Source of the DNA: Phycisphaerae bacterium
Lineage (GTDB): Bacteria; Planctomycetota; Phycisphaerae; UBA1845; Fen-1342
Direction: 5' to 3'
Assembly: GCA_026984555.1 (NCBI GenBank)
Contig: JALSRY010000648.1
Span: 1-8,150, forward strand
DNA: 8,150 bases
Shown piece after piece: positions 1 to 5,764 of this stretch; position 1 is the stretch's first letter, and the number at the start of each line of letters is the position of its first letter. The notes under the pieces were generated by a model. That model was not told the origin of the DNA, made no database searches, and saw nothing but the letters and a program-made list of their open reading frames with translations. The translations under genes were made by a program, and so were the position numbers.

Positions 1-926
1 AGCGACGTGGCGATGATGATCTTGTTCATCAACTCCAGGTGGTTCTTCGTAATCAGGTGCTCCAGGTGGAAGAACCGCCGCATGAGGATGATCAGTGTGC
101 TGACCATCGCGAATCCGCTGAAGATCGCCCCCGCGACGAAGTACGGCGGAAAAATGGTCGTGTGCCAGCCCGGCACCACCGAGACCGCGAAATCGAACGA
201 CACGATACTGTGCACCGACAGGACCAGCGGCGTGGACAACCCGGCAAACAACAGGTACGCCTTCTCGTAATGACGCCACGCGCGGTTGCTTCCTTGCCAG
301 CCCAGGCTCAACAGCCCGTAAACGAACTTGCGTAGCGGCTGCTTGGCTCGGTCGCGGGCGATCGCCAGGTCGGGAATCAACCCCGTATACCAGAACATCA
401 GCGACACCAGCCCGTAGGTCGCGACGGCAAAAACGTCCCATTCCAGCGGCGAGCGGAAGTTCTGGTAGATGCTCTGGTCGTTGGGGTAGGGGATCAGCCA
501 GAACATCGCCAGCCACGGACGCCCCGTGTGAATCAGCGGAAACTGCATGGCGCAGATGACCGCGAAAATCGTCATCGCTTCGGCGAAACGCGCGATGCCC
601 GTTCGCCACTTCTGCCGCAACAGGAACAGAATCGCCGAGATCAACGTGCCCGCGTGGCCGATACCGATCCAGAACACGAAGTTCACGATCGCCCAACCCC
701 ATCCGACCGGGTTGTTGTTCCCCCACATCCCGATGCCACGCGTCACCGTGATCCATACGCAGAAAAAGAACACACCCGCCAGCGTGCCCGTCACCGCGAT
801 CGACATCCACCACCGCGCGGTCGGAAACGACTCGAGCGGCCGATAGATGTCGTCGTCCAGCCGGCCCGGCGAAACTTCACGCCCGAACAGGACCGGCGCA
901 GCTCCGACTGGTGCCTCTGCACTCAT
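1..926 (-). CDS. actC: Alternative complex III subunit ActC, NrfD-like quinol-interacting membrane protein (3' end missing)
   Basis: This frame is open from an ATG at 926 to the left edge, giving about 308 residues; the C-terminus lies outside the window. NrfD/PsrC-family proteins hold the quinol site of membrane oxidoreductases, and in ACIII ActC is one of two such subunits, docking against the ActB iron-sulfur domain. After a soluble N-terminus of about 40 residues there are hydrophobic segments near residues 42-62, 77-103, 114-135, 166-185, 222-243 and 260-281, with a seventh starting near 302; full ActC has about ten. [20 protein letters not shown] at 86-105 matches the conserved second helix of ActC. 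The start overlaps the actB stop as ATGA and has GGGAGG 8 nt upstream, so the two are probably translationally coupled. The subunit name rests on this motif and the neighbours. Family assignment is very secure; ActC rather than the paralogue ActF follows from gene order. Confidence 0.93.
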   Translation of the reverse strand, partial: MSAEAPVGAAPVLFGREVSPGRLDDDIYRPLESFPTARWWMSIAVTGTLAGVFFFCVWITVTRGIGMWGNNNPVGWGWAIVNFVFWIGIGHAGTLISAILFLLRQKWRTGIARFAEAMTIFAVICAMQFPLIHTGRPWLAMFWLIPYPNDQSIYQNFRSPLEWDVFAVATYGLVSLMFWYTGLIPDLAIARDRAKQPLRKFVYGLLSLGWQGSNRAWRHYEKAYLLFAGLSTPLVLSVHSIVSFDFAVSVVPGWHTTIFPPYFVAGAIFSGFAMVSTLIILMRRFFHLEHLITKNHLELMNKIIIATS

Positions 927-940
927 GCCTCATGCCTCCC
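923..940 (-). promoter_or_regulatory. actB-actC junction: ATGA overlap with Shine-Dalgarno GGGAGG inside the actB end
   Basis: The actB stop TGA (925-923) and the actC start ATG (926-924) share bases. GGGAGG at 940-935 lies 8 nt before the actC ATG, within the last codons of actB. The overlap sits in a tandem 7-bp repeat, GGCATGA twice on the minus strand (936-930 and 929-923). The second upstream ATG of the repeat is in a different frame and is not the actC start. The arrangement suggests that actC is translated by ribosomes finishing actB. Confidence 0.75.
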
Positions 941-3934
941 ATGCGAATCCTCCGCCGGCGGGGACGCCGCCGAGTGCGGATTGCGAACCCGCGCCAGGTA
1001 ACTCACGTTCGGCTTGATGTTCAGCTCCTCCAGGACGTGGTAGGCCCGCCCCGACGCCCGCAGCTTCGATACCCGGCTGTCCGGGTCGTTCAGGTCGCCG
1101 AACACGATCGCCTGCGCCGGACAACCCTGCTCGCACGCCGTCTTGAGCGATCCGTCGGGCAGCGGCGTGCCGGCGTCCGCGGCGGCGTGCTTCGCCGCCG
1201 TGATACGCTGCACGCAGAACGTACACTTCTCCATCACCCCCACGCCGCGGACCGTCACTTGCGGGTTGAACATCAATTCCTGGACCGGGTCACGCAACTG
1301 CGCCTGCTGGAACCGCAGGAAATTGAACCGGCGAACCTTGTACGGACAGTTATTGGCGCAATACCGCGTCCCCACGCAACGGTTGTACACCATCTCGTTG
1401 AGCCCCTCGGGACTGTGCGCCGTCGCGTTCACCGGGCAGACGTTCTCGCACGGGGCGTGGTCGCAGTGCTGGCAGAGCATCGGCTGGTGCTGTACCCGCG
1501 GATCGTCTTCCGGCCCGTCGTGGTAGCGGTCCACCCGGATCCAGTGCATCTCGCGGCCCTTGTCGCACTGCTCGCGGCCCACGATGGGAATGTTGTTCTC
1601 GGCTTGGCAGGCGATCATGCAGCCTTCACAACCGATGCAGGCGCCCAGGTCGATCGCCATCCCCCACTTGTGCCCCTTGTAGTCCACGGGTTCGTACAGA
1701 TCCGCTTGCGGGGGCTTGTGCTTCTTGTGCTTGACGAAATCCGCCGCGTGACGGAACTCCGCGAGATCGCCGTCGAGCACGATCCCACGATCGTGTTGCG
1801 AGAACTGCTTCTGGGTTCGGACCAGCTTGCGCCGGCCGCCGGCCGCCGCCAGTTGTACGTTTCCGATGACCCGGCCCGCCGCCGCCGGACGTTTGCGCAG
1901 CAGCGGCGCGACATTGACGCCGCCGGCCTCACGCGCCACGACGCCGCCGGTCGTCCGTCCATGCCCGAGCGTCACCAGCACGACACCGTCGGCCATACCC
2001 GGCTGCACCAGCGCGGGCAGCGTCAGTTGCTCCTCGCCCGCCGAGATCGAAACCAGGTCCCCGTGTGTCAGCTTGAGCCCTTCGGCCGTCTTCCGGCTCA
2101 TCGCCGCCGCGTTGTCCCAGACCAGCTTGCTCACGGGGTCCGGCAGCTCCTGGAGCCAGCCGTTGTTGGCGCGGCGTCCGTCATGAACGCCGTGGTGCGG
2201 AAAAACGACCAGCTCGTACGTACCGGATGTCTCAGATGGCCCAGCCGCCAAACGCTCGGCCGCCGGCCCGTCGAGCTTCGGCAGCGGAATGCTCCGCTCC
2301 TCGAACAAGCCCCCGCGACGCAGGCATTCCTCCCACGCCAGCGCGCGGGCCTTGGCCGGGTCCGTCCCGCCGTGCGCGGCGGGCGCGAGCCGCTTGAACC
2401 AGCGTTGTTGTACCCACGCGTGATAATCCGGGATCTTGCGAATCGGATCATCCGCTTTGGCTAGCGCACGCACCCAAGTCAGCAACGACTCGGCTTCCTG
2501 CCGGGTGTCGAACAGCGGCGCGATCGCCGGCTGGCAGAGCGACTCGATTCCGGGGCGTGGCGACGCGTCGTTCCACGACTCGAAGTTATGGTGGCTGCCC
2601 AGCGTGAGCGTACACGCCTCCGCGGTCTCGTCCGCGTGCAGGCTGTGCGCCACGCTGAGGCGGGCGCGTTGCAGCGCCCCGGCCAGGTTGGTCCCCGCCA
2701 GGTCGTAGACCGGGTTGACCCCCAAGCAGATGACTACATCGGGGCCGGCGGACAACGCCGCCTCGATCTTCGCCGGATCACTCGCCGGCAGGCGATGTGG
2801 CGTCGGGTTCCATTCCAACGTATGCCCCGCCGCTTGCAGCTCGTCGTTGAGCAACGCGACGCGGGCGTGAACGTCCGGCGGCAGATGACCGCCGGCGACG
2901 ACGAGCGCCCGCTGTCGGTTCTTTGCCAGGTCTGCGGCCAGGCTTGCCAGCCGCCGCCCGTCGATACCGCGCCGCTTGGCAAACGCCTCCAGCGCCTCGC
3001 CTTCGCCGCGCAGCCCCCGCCACAAGCTGTCGGCCAGATCGCCCAACGCCGACGATCGCACGCGGATTCGCTCGTCGGCGTTCGATCCGGTCAGCGTCAG
3101 CGGGCCTTCGGCCACGTACAACCGGCTCATCGTGGCGTGTTGGTGGTTGGTGTCGTCGAGTCGACGCCCCGCGCAGAATCGCCGGACGTGTTCCAGCACC
3201 GGTTCGTCACCGGCCAGGAAGTCGCATTCGAGGCTCAGGATCACGGCCGCGCGATCGAAACGCGGTACGAGCGAACCATCCGCGCCGTACACCTCACGCC
3301 ACACCTGACGACGTGGTTGGTCGTGCACGGTTTCGCACACGAAATGCTCGAACCCTGCGACCCGTGCGGCAAACTCGTCCACCAGCGCCCGCTCCGACGG
3401 CCCGAGCGTCCCCCGCGTCAACAGCACTACCGAGCGTGCCTCACGCAGGGCCGCCGTGATCCGGGCGTCGGCATCGGCCCACGACAGCGATTGTCCACCT
3501 TGCCGCGGACCACGCAGCCGATCCGGGTCATACAACGCCAGGATCTCCGCCTGCATCGCGGCGGTCGTGGTGCCGCGGTTGATCGGGTGGTCGGGGTTGC
3601 CCTCGACCTTGATCGGTCGGCCGTCCACCGTTTTGAGCAGCACACCGTAGGGGAACCCGCCCGCGGTCCACGTCGATGCGTAGTAGAGCGGCCGGCCGGG
3701 CTTCTGGTATTCCGGACCTTTGACGCGGCTGACGATCTTGCGGGGCGGCTTGCGGGCGCATCCGGGCAGACCGGCCGCCAACGCCGCCGACGCCCCCATC
3801 ATCAGCTTCAGCACCGTCCGCCGGCTCACGCCGTCCGGCGGCTCGAAGTTCTCGACGTGCGTCGGCAACGCCGCCTGCTTGAGCTGCTGCATCGTCTTGA
3901 GACTGTGAAACGTTCGGCCCGTAGCGTCAGACAT
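923..3934 (-). CDS. actB: Alternative complex III subunit ActB, Tat-exported molybdopterin-oxidoreductase-like/iron-sulfur fusion
   Basis: The 1003 residues match the usual ActB size of about 1000. In ACIII this periplasmic subunit carries iron-sulfur clusters between the quinol site of ActC and the haems of ActA. An N-terminal extension precedes a twin-arginine signal ([14 protein letters not shown], about 37-50), and LPGC (Cys59) resembles a lipobox, so lipid anchoring after Tat export is possible. From about residue 70 to 720 is a molybdopterin-oxidoreductase-like domain; family members lack the cofactor. The C-terminal DmsB/NrfC-like domain holds C766, C769, C772, C776; C821, C824, C829, C833; C853, C859, C863; and C904, C907, C934, C938. 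These 15 cysteines fit three [4Fe-4S] and one [3Fe-4S] cluster, with Thr856 where four-cluster relatives have a cysteine. The ATG at 3934 has GAGAG just upstream, 12 bp after the actA stop. Long plus-strand frames opposite it are GC-driven shadows. Confidence 0.97.
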   Translation of the reverse strand: MSDATGRTFHSLKTMQQLKQAALPTHVENFEPPDGVSRRTVLKLMMGASAALAAGLPGCARKPPRKIVSRVKGPEYQKPGRPLYYASTWTAGGFPYGVLLKTVDGRPIKVEGNPDHPINRGTTTAAMQAEILALYDPDRLRGPRQGGQSLSWADADARITAALREARSVVLLTRGTLGPSERALVDEFAARVAGFEHFVCETVHDQPRRQVWREVYGADGSLVPRFDRAAVILSLECDFLAGDEPVLEHVRRFCAGRRLDDTNHQHATMSRLYVAEGPLTLTGSNADERIRVRSSALGDLADSLWRGLRGEGEALEAFAKRRGIDGRRLASLAADLAKNRQRALVVAGGHLPPDVHARVALLNDELQAAGHTLEWNPTPHRLPASDPAKIEAALSAGPDVVICLGVNPVYDLAGTNLAGALQRARLSVAHSLHADETAEACTLTLGSHHNFESWNDASPRPGIESLCQPAIAPLFDTRQEAESLLTWVRALAKADDPIRKIPDYHAWVQQRWFKRLAPAAHGGTDPAKARALAWEECLRRGGLFEERSIPLPKLDGPAAERLAAGPSETSGTYELVVFPHHGVHDGRRANNGWLQELPDPVSKLVWDNAAAMSRKTAEGLKLTHGDLVSISAGEEQLTLPALVQPGMADGVVLVTLGHGRTTGGVVAREAGGVNVAPLLRKRPAAAGRVIGNVQLAAAGGRRKLVRTQKQFSQHDRGIVLDGDLAEFRHAADFVKHKKHKPPQADLYEPVDYKGHKWGMAIDLGACIGCEGCMIACQAENNIPIVGREQCDKGREMHWIRVDRYHDGPEDDPRVQHQPMLCQHCDHAPCENVCPVNATAHSPEGLNEMVYNRCVGTRYCANNCPYKVRRFNFLRFQQAQLRDPVQELMFNPQVTVRGVGVMEKCTFCVQRITAAKHAAADAGTPLPDGSLKTACEQGCPAQAIVFGDLNDPDSRVSKLRASGRAYHVLEELNIKPNVSYLARVRNPHSAASPPAEDSHGRHEA

Positions 3935-3946
3935 GGTTCTCTCGAT

Positions 3947-4543
3947 CTAGCGATGACACGTCGAGCAGTTGATCGGCGCTCGTGTCTTGTCGCCGCGCTG
4001 ATACGCGGGGTCCGACGGTTTCGGCTTCTGCCGGTGGCACCCCAGACACCAACTCATTTTCAATCCGTATTCACGTCGCATGTGTACCATCGTTTCGACC
4101 GGGCCGTGGCACTCCTGGCACTTGACCCCCGCCTTGACGTGCCGGCTGTGGTCGAAATAGACGAAGTCCGCCACGTCGTTGACCTTGTTCCAGACCACCG
4201 GCTCCCCCCGCTTCCAGTGGTCGAGCAAACGGGCGATGTCGGGTTTGAGCTTTCCGGCTTTGTCTTTCGGCTGAACCTGCGCGTGGCAGTTCATGCAGAT
4301 CGCCAGCTCCGGAACCGTCGCGTGCGGCCCGCGGTCCGCCTGCGTGTGGCAGTAGAGGCAGTCGATCGACAGATCACCGGCGTGTAGCTTGTGGCTGAAA
4401 GCGATTGGCTGGCCCGGCTCGTAACCGGCTTCACGGTGCGACGGCCAGAGCACGTACGCCCCGAACGACAGACCGAGCCCGATCGACCCGAGCAAAACGC
4501 CCGTCGCGACGTAAATACGCCGCTGAAGCTTGCGTGTGAACAC
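3947..4543 (-). CDS. actA: Alternative complex III subunit ActA, membrane-anchored pentahaem cytochrome c
   Basis: ActA passes electrons from the ActB iron-sulfur chain to a soluble cytochrome c or directly to an oxidase. Starting at GTG 4543 the protein has 198 residues. A basic N-terminus is followed by one hydrophobic helix (about 11-33), an uncleaved anchor with the rest in the periplasm. Five CxxCH haem c sites are present: CLYCH (62), CMNCH (83), CQECH (142), CLGCH (166) and CSTCH (193, one residue before the end). Five haems and this size match ActA and the cytochrome c7-like fold. Extra histidines such as FSHKLH (49-54) and FDHSRH (130-135) are likely distal ligands. The GTG is preferred because GAGGG lies 8 nt upstream; an in-frame TTG at 4567 would add eight residues but has no convincing ribosome site. 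It is the first gene of the operon, with a 555-bp gene-free region upstream. Covalent haem attachment requires a cytochrome c maturation system elsewhere. Confidence 0.95.
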   Translation of the reverse strand: MFTRKLQRRIYVATGVLLGSIGLGLSFGAYVLWPSHREAGYEPGQPIAFSHKLHAGDLSIDCLYCHTQADRGPHATVPELAICMNCHAQVQPKDKAGKLKPDIARLLDHWKRGEPVVWNKVNDVADFVYFDHSRHVKAGVKCQECHGPVETMVHMRREYGLKMSWCLGCHRQKPKPSDPAYQRGDKTRAPINCSTCHR

Positions 4544-4602
4544 GATACGTGCCCTCGAACGACCCAATGCCGAGTAGAATTACCCCGCGTTTTGAGAGCT
4601 TC

Positions 4603-4625
4603 AGCCTCGACGATTTCGTCGGGCT
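4603..4625 (-). promoter_or_regulatory. Stem-loop in the actA upstream leader
   Basis: On the minus strand, AGCC-CGACG pairs with CGTCG-(A)-GGCT around an AAAT loop: nine base pairs with a single bulged A. It lies about 60 nt upstream of the actA GTG, between the start and the candidate promoter, so it would be in the 5' leader of the act transcript. No T-run follows, so it is not an intrinsic terminator. Its core CGACGA-TCGTCG is also symmetric as DNA and could be a protein-binding site. A role in mRNA stability or control is inference only. Confidence 0.4.
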
Positions 4626-4759
4626 CACCCCCTCGTTCCGGCCGCATGCGCAACCGAACACCTTGGGCTTCCGGCTTCCCGCCGTGAGGCTGATCGCTTG
4701 TTAGGTCTCTTGCGAGTTTTGTCGGCCCTGCACAATTCGACCCATTACAGTGCTATATG

Positions 4760-4787
4760 AGTATCACGAGAGCCGCCCCCTTGTCAA
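4760..4787 (-). promoter_or_regulatory. Candidate sigma-70-type promoter for the act operon
   Basis: The minus strand has a perfect TTGACA at 4787-4782, then a 16-bp spacer, then GATACT at 4765-4760 (four of six matches to TATAAT). A T8 run (4806-4799) lies 11 bp upstream of the -35 box. Transcription would begin near 4752, leaving a leader of about 210 nt that contains the 4603-4625 hairpin. TGTAAT (4749-4744) is a closer -10 match but has no -35 at normal spacing. The assignment rests on motif matches only. Confidence 0.35.
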
Positions 4788-5026
4788 GCAGGCCGGCGAA
4801 AAAAAACATCCACCGCCCGTGAGGAGGCCCCGGCCCCACGCCGTCCGGACACGGGGCTTCGTCGGTCCCGTCGTCGTTCAAACCGACCGCGGGCATACCT
4901 GCGATTCAGGCGGCAAGCCCGCTTTCTTTATCAACGCGGGGGGGAGATTGGCTTGGCCCAGGGTGGTGAGCCAGCTCGGTGGGACGCATCACGCGCGATT
5001 GCGCACGATGGCGACGGTACGCACCT

Positions 5027-5054
5027 TACGCCCGGGTTTCACGCCTCGGGCGTA
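5027..5054 (-). terminator. Hairpin 45 bp downstream of the zinc-ribbon gene, possible terminator without a T-run
   Basis: TACGCCCG and CGGGCGTA form a perfect 8-bp inverted repeat around a 12-nt loop. It sits in the expected 3' trailer of the zinc-ribbon gene. No T-run follows on the minus strand (the sequence continues AGGTGCGTACC), so it does not meet the standard intrinsic terminator pattern. It could instead protect the 3' end or act with Rho. The repeat shares its outer edge with a GTACGCAC direct repeat spaced 35 bp apart. Confidence 0.3.
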
Positions 5055-5098
5055 CGCACAGCCGGAATACGACCGCCGATTCTCGGGACAAACAGGGG

Positions 5099-5419
5099 TT
5101 ACTCGCCCGCGGTCGCGGGCGTCGATTTCATACGGATTGGGCCTTTTCGCCGCGCTTGAGCTTCGCCATCCTGACTCTCGGCGGCGGATTTGGGGATGTT
5201 GACGATCCGCGGTGGGGCGACGCTTTCCTCGCTCCCCGATTCCACGTCCTCATCGGCCTCGTTGAGCCAATCGAGCACGCTGTCTTCGAGCGACTTGATG
5301 CGCGGCACCTCGAACTTCTCGCCGCACTTCTTGCACCGGGCCTTGCGCCCCTGGAACTCGGCGGGGAGACGGTATTTCGCGCCGCAATGTCCGCACGTGC
5401 ACTTGATGAAGTCAGCCAC
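5099..5419 (-). CDS. Small zinc-ribbon protein of unknown function
   Basis: The protein has 106 residues. Its N-terminal 35 residues carry C7, C9 and C12 (CTCGHC) and C29, C32 (CKKC), separated by GAKYRLPAEFQGRKARCKK. This two-knuckle layout, with a YRLP-type strand and a KxRCKKCG second knuckle, is a zinc-ribbon style that is abundant as a short N-terminal module in Planctomycetota. C9 and C12 with C29 and C32 are the likely zinc ligands; C7 is extra. From about residue 40 the chain becomes acidic (KSLEDSVLDWLNEADEDVESG) and then polar and probably disordered with a basic end. There is no signal peptide or membrane segment, so it should be cytoplasmic. The GTG start at 5419 is supported by GAGG about 7 nt upstream. 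It is on the same strand as actA but separated by more than 500 bp, so a link to ACIII is not established. Function is unknown; protein, RNA or DNA binding are all possible. Confidence 0.8.
   Translation of the reverse strand: MADFIKCTCGHCGAKYRLPAEFQGRKARCKKCGEKFEVPRIKSLEDSVLDWLNEADEDVESGSEESVAPPRIVNIPKSAAESQDGEAQARRKGPIRMKSTPATAGE
5104..5121 (-). repeat. Near-perfect palindrome at the zinc-ribbon stop codon
   Basis: CGCCCGCG and CGCGGGCG are 8-bp arms around a 2-bp centre, ending two bases before the TAA stop. As RNA it would fold with a 6-bp stem and a hexaloop. It encodes the last residues (TPATAGE), so the symmetry could simply reflect GC-rich codons. It may contribute, with the 5027-5054 hairpin, to a 3' end structure. 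Confidence 0.3.
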
Positions 5420-5433
5420 GACTCACCTCGTTC

Positions 5434-5490
5434 TGCCCGTACCTTGGGCACCCGCGCGCCGAGACCGGGCCTCACTGCCCGCGGCTCGGC
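5434..5490 (-). promoter_or_regulatory. Two tandem stem-loops in the leader of the zinc-ribbon gene
   Basis: The first (5490-5458) pairs GCCGAG with CTCGGC, CC with GG and GGGC with GCCC around an AGTGAG loop: 12 pairs with a one-base and a two-base bulge. The second (5450-5434) pairs TGCCC with GGGCA around a 7-nt loop and ends a few bases before the GAGG ribosome site. Such stems near the site could modulate translation or mRNA stability. In this GC-rich DNA some stems are expected by chance. Confidence 0.35.
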
Positions 5491-5548
5491 TTGTGTTACC
5501 CCATGTTCGCTGTCGGCTGAGTTACGAACCCAGGATGAACGAGTATGA

Positions 5549-5567
5549 GTGCGGCCGCACACGGCCG
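5549..5567. repeat. CGGCCG inverted repeat overlapping a 12-bp palindrome
   Basis: GTGCGGCCGCAC (5549-5560) is a perfect 12-bp palindrome containing a NotI site. It overlaps a second arrangement: CGGCCG (5552-5557), CACA, CGGCCG (5562-5567), which can form a 6-bp stem with a 4-nt loop on either strand. No T-run follows it on the minus strand. It could be an operator or a leader stem; no factor is recognised. Confidence 0.35.
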
Positions 5568-5573
5568 ATACGC

Positions 5574-5607
5574 AAAAAAACTACCTGACCTCGCCGGGGG
5601 CCCCAGC
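5574..5607 (-). terminator. Weak hairpin followed at a distance by T7 (terminator-like)
   Basis: On the minus strand GCTGG (5607-5603) pairs with CCGGC (5597-5593), including one G-U pair, around GGCCC. After 12 nt comes TTTTTTT (5580-5574), the longest T-run in this interval. The offset between stem and T-run is larger than in a standard intrinsic terminator. It could end the ABC permease transcript, or act as an early attenuator if transcription of the zinc-ribbon gene starts near 5621. Other foldings of this GC block are possible. Confidence 0.25.
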
Positions 5608-5627
5608 CATCGCCCCTTCACTCACAC

Positions 5628-5656
5628 ACCGTAGCACGGCGAAGGTCGCTTTTCAA
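5628..5656 (-). promoter_or_regulatory. Weak promoter candidate upstream of the zinc-ribbon gene
   Basis: TTGAAA (5656-5651), a 17-bp spacer and TACGGT (5633-5628) are arranged like a sigma-70 promoter, with a good -35 and a poor -10 (three of six). The palindrome ATAGATTCTAT (5656-5666) abuts the -35 and could be an operator; its minus strand also includes TAGAAT, five of six for a -10, but with no -35 in place. This is a motif match only. Confidence 0.2.
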
Positions 5657-5764
5657 TAGATTCTATCGGCGTAATTCCGTCGGGTGGTGATTAGCCGACG
5701 CGAGTGGCGGATTTTCGCCGGGCGCGGTTCCGGTAAACACCTTGCTGAAGCGGAGTCGCGCGGC

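Larger units (their letters stand above)
4544..5098. other. Gene-free interval upstream of actA
   Basis: This 555-bp stretch contains no convincing gene. Reading frames on the plus strand (for example from 4750 or 4953) run into the zinc-ribbon gene on the opposite strand, have low-complexity Arg/Pro/Gly-rich translations and lack recognisable domains. It holds a candidate actA promoter (4760-4787), a strong hairpin (4603-4625), an A8 run (4799-4806), a looser inverted repeat GCGGGC/GCCCGC (4889-4922, with an inner CCTG/CAGG and a T-rich plus-strand flank), and a hairpin downstream of the zinc-ribbon stop (5027-5054). The direct repeat GTACGCAC occurs at 5017-5024 and 5052-5059. Most of it is probably the 3' trailer of the zinc-ribbon gene plus the promoter and leader of actA. 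Confidence 0.6.
5420..5764. other. Gene-free interval between the ABC permease and the zinc-ribbon gene
   Basis: No credible gene is seen in these 345 bp. Going downstream on the minus strand, it contains the 3' trailer of the ABC permease, an 11-bp palindrome ATAGA-T-TCTAT (5656-5666), a weak promoter candidate (5628-5656), a GC hairpin followed by T7 (5607-5574), a CGGCCG inverted repeat (5567-5552), and two hairpins (5490-5458 and 5450-5434) ending next to the ribosome site of the zinc-ribbon gene. The density of stems suggests that the zinc-ribbon gene is transcribed separately with a structured leader. Confidence 0.5.

Noticed and set aside
911..2464. Long plus-strand reading frame of 517 codons opposite actB
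   Set aside because: It is antisense to the clearly conserved iron-sulfur and molybdopterin-like domains of actB, is rich in Arg/Leu/Val/His without any domain, and is typical of shadow frames in GC-rich DNA.
2588..4387. Long plus-strand reading frame of 599 codons opposite actB and actA
   Set aside because: It runs across two genuine minus-strand genes and their junction, with an Arg-rich featureless translation; it is a shadow of GC-biased third positions.
4431..4661. Possible upstream leader peptide on the minus strand (76 codons, start ATG 4661)
   Set aside because: It reads out of frame deep into actA and has no regulatory codon pattern; it is most likely a chance frame.
4889..4929. 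Plus-strand terminator (GCGGGC/GCCCGC stem followed by TTTCTTT)
   Set aside because: The loop is long, the T-run is interrupted, and no plus-strand gene ends here; kept only as part of the repeat cluster.
4544..5098. tRNA or other structural RNA in the gene-free stretch
   Set aside because: No cloverleaf, T-arm GTTCGA-type signature or recognisable RNA consensus was found by eye in either orientation.
4750..5202. Plus-strand frame of 150 codons in the gene-free interval, running into the zinc-ribbon gene
   Set aside because: There is no ribosome site or recognisable domain, the composition is low-complexity, and it overlaps the better-supported zinc-ribbon gene by about 100 bp on the opposite strand.
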